Source: an uncultured beta proteobacterium
Lineage (GTDB): Bacteria; Pseudomonadota; Gammaproteobacteria; Burkholderiales; Burkholderiaceae_C
Reading direction: 5' to 3'
Assembly (NCBI GenBank): GCA_903920405.1
Contig: CAIXMC010000378.1
Coordinates: forward strand, 1-7,390
Length of the DNA stretch: 7,390 nt
Position numbers and translations under genes: made by a program. A model generated the notes under the pieces. That model was not told where the DNA came from. It did not search any database and saw only the letters and a program-made list of their open reading frames with translations. Below, piece after piece: positions 7,001 to 7,390 of this stretch. The number at the start of each line of letters is the position of its first letter. The stretch's first letter is position 1.

Positions 7001-7390
7001 GCATTTCACCTTCGGCAATGCACACCCGCGCTTCGTGGGCTTCAAAATCTTGCGGGGATGCAAATTGAATGGGATGCGTCGCTACCACCGGCAAACCCAA
7101 ACGATGCGCTAACTGAACCGCTGCCATCACATGCAGTTCATCGTCAGGTCGGCCGGCACGTTGAAGCTCAAGATAAAACCGGTTGTTAAAAATGCCTGAC
7201 AACTGTAGCGCCACATCACGCGCTCGCTCCTCGTCTGATTGCAACAAGGCCTGCCCTACAGGCCCGGCCTGCGCACCAGACAAGGCGATCAGCCCGCCGT
7301 TGAATTCTTGCAACCAGCTTAAAGACAGGGCCGCTTGCGTTTTGCTGGCACTGCGCGTCCAGGCGCGCGCCAGCAACTCGGACAAATTCA
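4062..7390 (-). CDS. dnaE: DNA polymerase III subunit alpha (DnaE), 5' end outside window
   Basis: This is the replicative polymerase catalytic subunit of the C family. About 1,108 residues are visible; by alignment from memory with E. coli DnaE, about 95 N-terminal residues lie beyond the right edge. The codon at 7385-7383 is an internal TTG (Leu), not a start. Counting that Leu as 1, the rest of the PHP domain runs to about 175 and the polymerase core follows. GPGRGSGAGS is at 268-277. The catalytic aspartates are in PDFDIDF (D312, D314) and GLVKFDFLG (D479). A charged segment near 380-415 (SPRKKDDK, EREAKEED) is about 13 residues longer than in E. coli. Further on are KFAGYGFNKSHAAAYS (665-680), a helix-hairpin-helix region around 722-768, the clamp-binding motif QCSLF (842-846), an OB-fold (about 915-995) and the C-terminal tau-binding region. 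All key residues are present, so it looks functional. It converges on ribF; its promoter is not in the window. Confidence 0.97.
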   Translation of the reverse strand, partial: NLSELLARAWTRSASKTQAALSLSWLQEFNGGLIALSGAQAGPVGQALLQSDEERARDVALQLSGIFNNRFYLELQRAGRPDDELHVMAAVQLAHRLGLPVVATHPIQFASPQDFEAHEARVCIAEGEMLDNPRRIRRFTREQHFKTTADMQALFADVPSALSNTVEIAKRCNLSLVLGQAQLPDFPIPPVNGHIMEANDYFRYASHEGLKERMMHLYPNSAEREREMPRYVERLEFELNTILKMGFAGYFLIVGDFINWAKKNGCPVGPGRGSGAGSLVAYALKITDLDPLQYKLLFERFLNPERVSMPDFDIDFCQGNRDRVIDYVKQKYGKEAVSQIATFGTMAARAAIRDVGRVLGMSYTLCDGISKLIPNKPGVAVTLQLPPSPRKKDDKLVYATEAEPLLAEREAKEEDVHTVLALARKLEGITRNIGMHAGGVLIAPGKLTDFCPLYQQPGSDAAISQFDKSDVESVGLVKFDFLGLATLTILEIARELIVLRHKGQENFAFEDLALNDADVYQLFQTGKTEAVFQFESRGMQGMLRDAKPTRLEDLIALNALYRPGPMDLIPSFVARKHGREVVEYPHPLLADILSETYGIMVYQEQVMQTAQILGGYSLGAADRLRRAMGKIDADEMARHRQIFRDGAAKNNITKDKADEVFDLMEKFAGYGFNKSHAAAYSLLAYHTAWIKVHYTAEFFCANMTVEMDDTDKLKVLLEDAIKMGLRFEPPDVNRGTSRFEPISDKVIRYGLSAVKGSGQQAIEAIVAAREGKGAGPMGDVTGPFKSLFDFCARVDRARINKRTVEALIKAGAFDTLELNRASLLASVDLAFDFGAAALANANQCSLFDMGGDDDHGSSTQEPELVTAPTWGVKERLTYEKTAVGFYLSGHLFDEVALEVRRFAKRAIADLSDTREPQLAAGIVTDFRTINGQRGKLGLFKLDDTSGLIEARVDESLLNAHKTLLQDDELVIVMGKVQPDRFSGGMQLTVTQIWNLEQARCRFGQFLRVELPRGASVDVARLLKDHPAQPMTTEQGTVQRGLSVRIALTCRTDEGAASAELQLGDDAKFYPSNAALSAWCAQAAPGGANIVYGNVFQMAPSRVEVGDSQ

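Noticed and set aside
7383..7385. TTG as the dnaE start codon
   Set aside because: The frame stays open to the window edge, and the sequence here matches the interior of the PHP domain at about residue 95 of E. coli DnaE, so this is an internal leucine.

Overview
The window looks like ordinary chromosome from a betaproteobacterium of the order Burkholderiales, most likely a Comamonadaceae-type genome of moderate GC. This rests on my recollection of family sequences (the DnaE body, the RibF variant 'GFKTLNLRF' and the BtuF-like protein), not on a database search. No mobile element, CRISPR array, rRNA or tRNA gene was found.

Layout from left to right. Positions 1-195 are an AT-rich, non-coding stretch whose first 110 bases form a long nested inverted repeat. 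Positions 196-2848 are a three-gene operon on the minus strand, read in the order periplasmic binding protein, FecCD-type permease, ATPase. Both junctions are 4-base ATGA overlaps. Together the three make a complete type II ABC importer of the BtuFCD/FhuBCD class, best read as a cobalamin (or other corrinoid) importer. Positions 2849-2963 are a short divergent promoter region. Positions 2964-3962 are ribF on the plus strand, the bifunctional riboflavin kinase/FAD synthetase. Positions 3963-4061 are a convergent intergenic region containing a long imperfect hairpin and a small U-tailed hairpin. Positions 4062-7390 are most of dnaE, the replicative DNA polymerase III alpha subunit, on the minus strand. 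Its first roughly 95 codons lie beyond the right edge.

How the genes relate. The importer and ribF share a divergent control region and both serve cofactor supply (corrinoid uptake; FMN and FAD synthesis), but this does not prove a functional link. DnaE is housekeeping and convergent to ribF. The common ribF-ileS-lspA arrangement is not present here. I found no convincing new multi-gene system. The least explained signals are non-coding: the nested inverted repeat at 1-110, the hairpin spanning the ribF/dnaE intergenic region, and the compact leader ahead of btuF, which has a start-proximal hairpin and no recognisable full cobalamin riboswitch.
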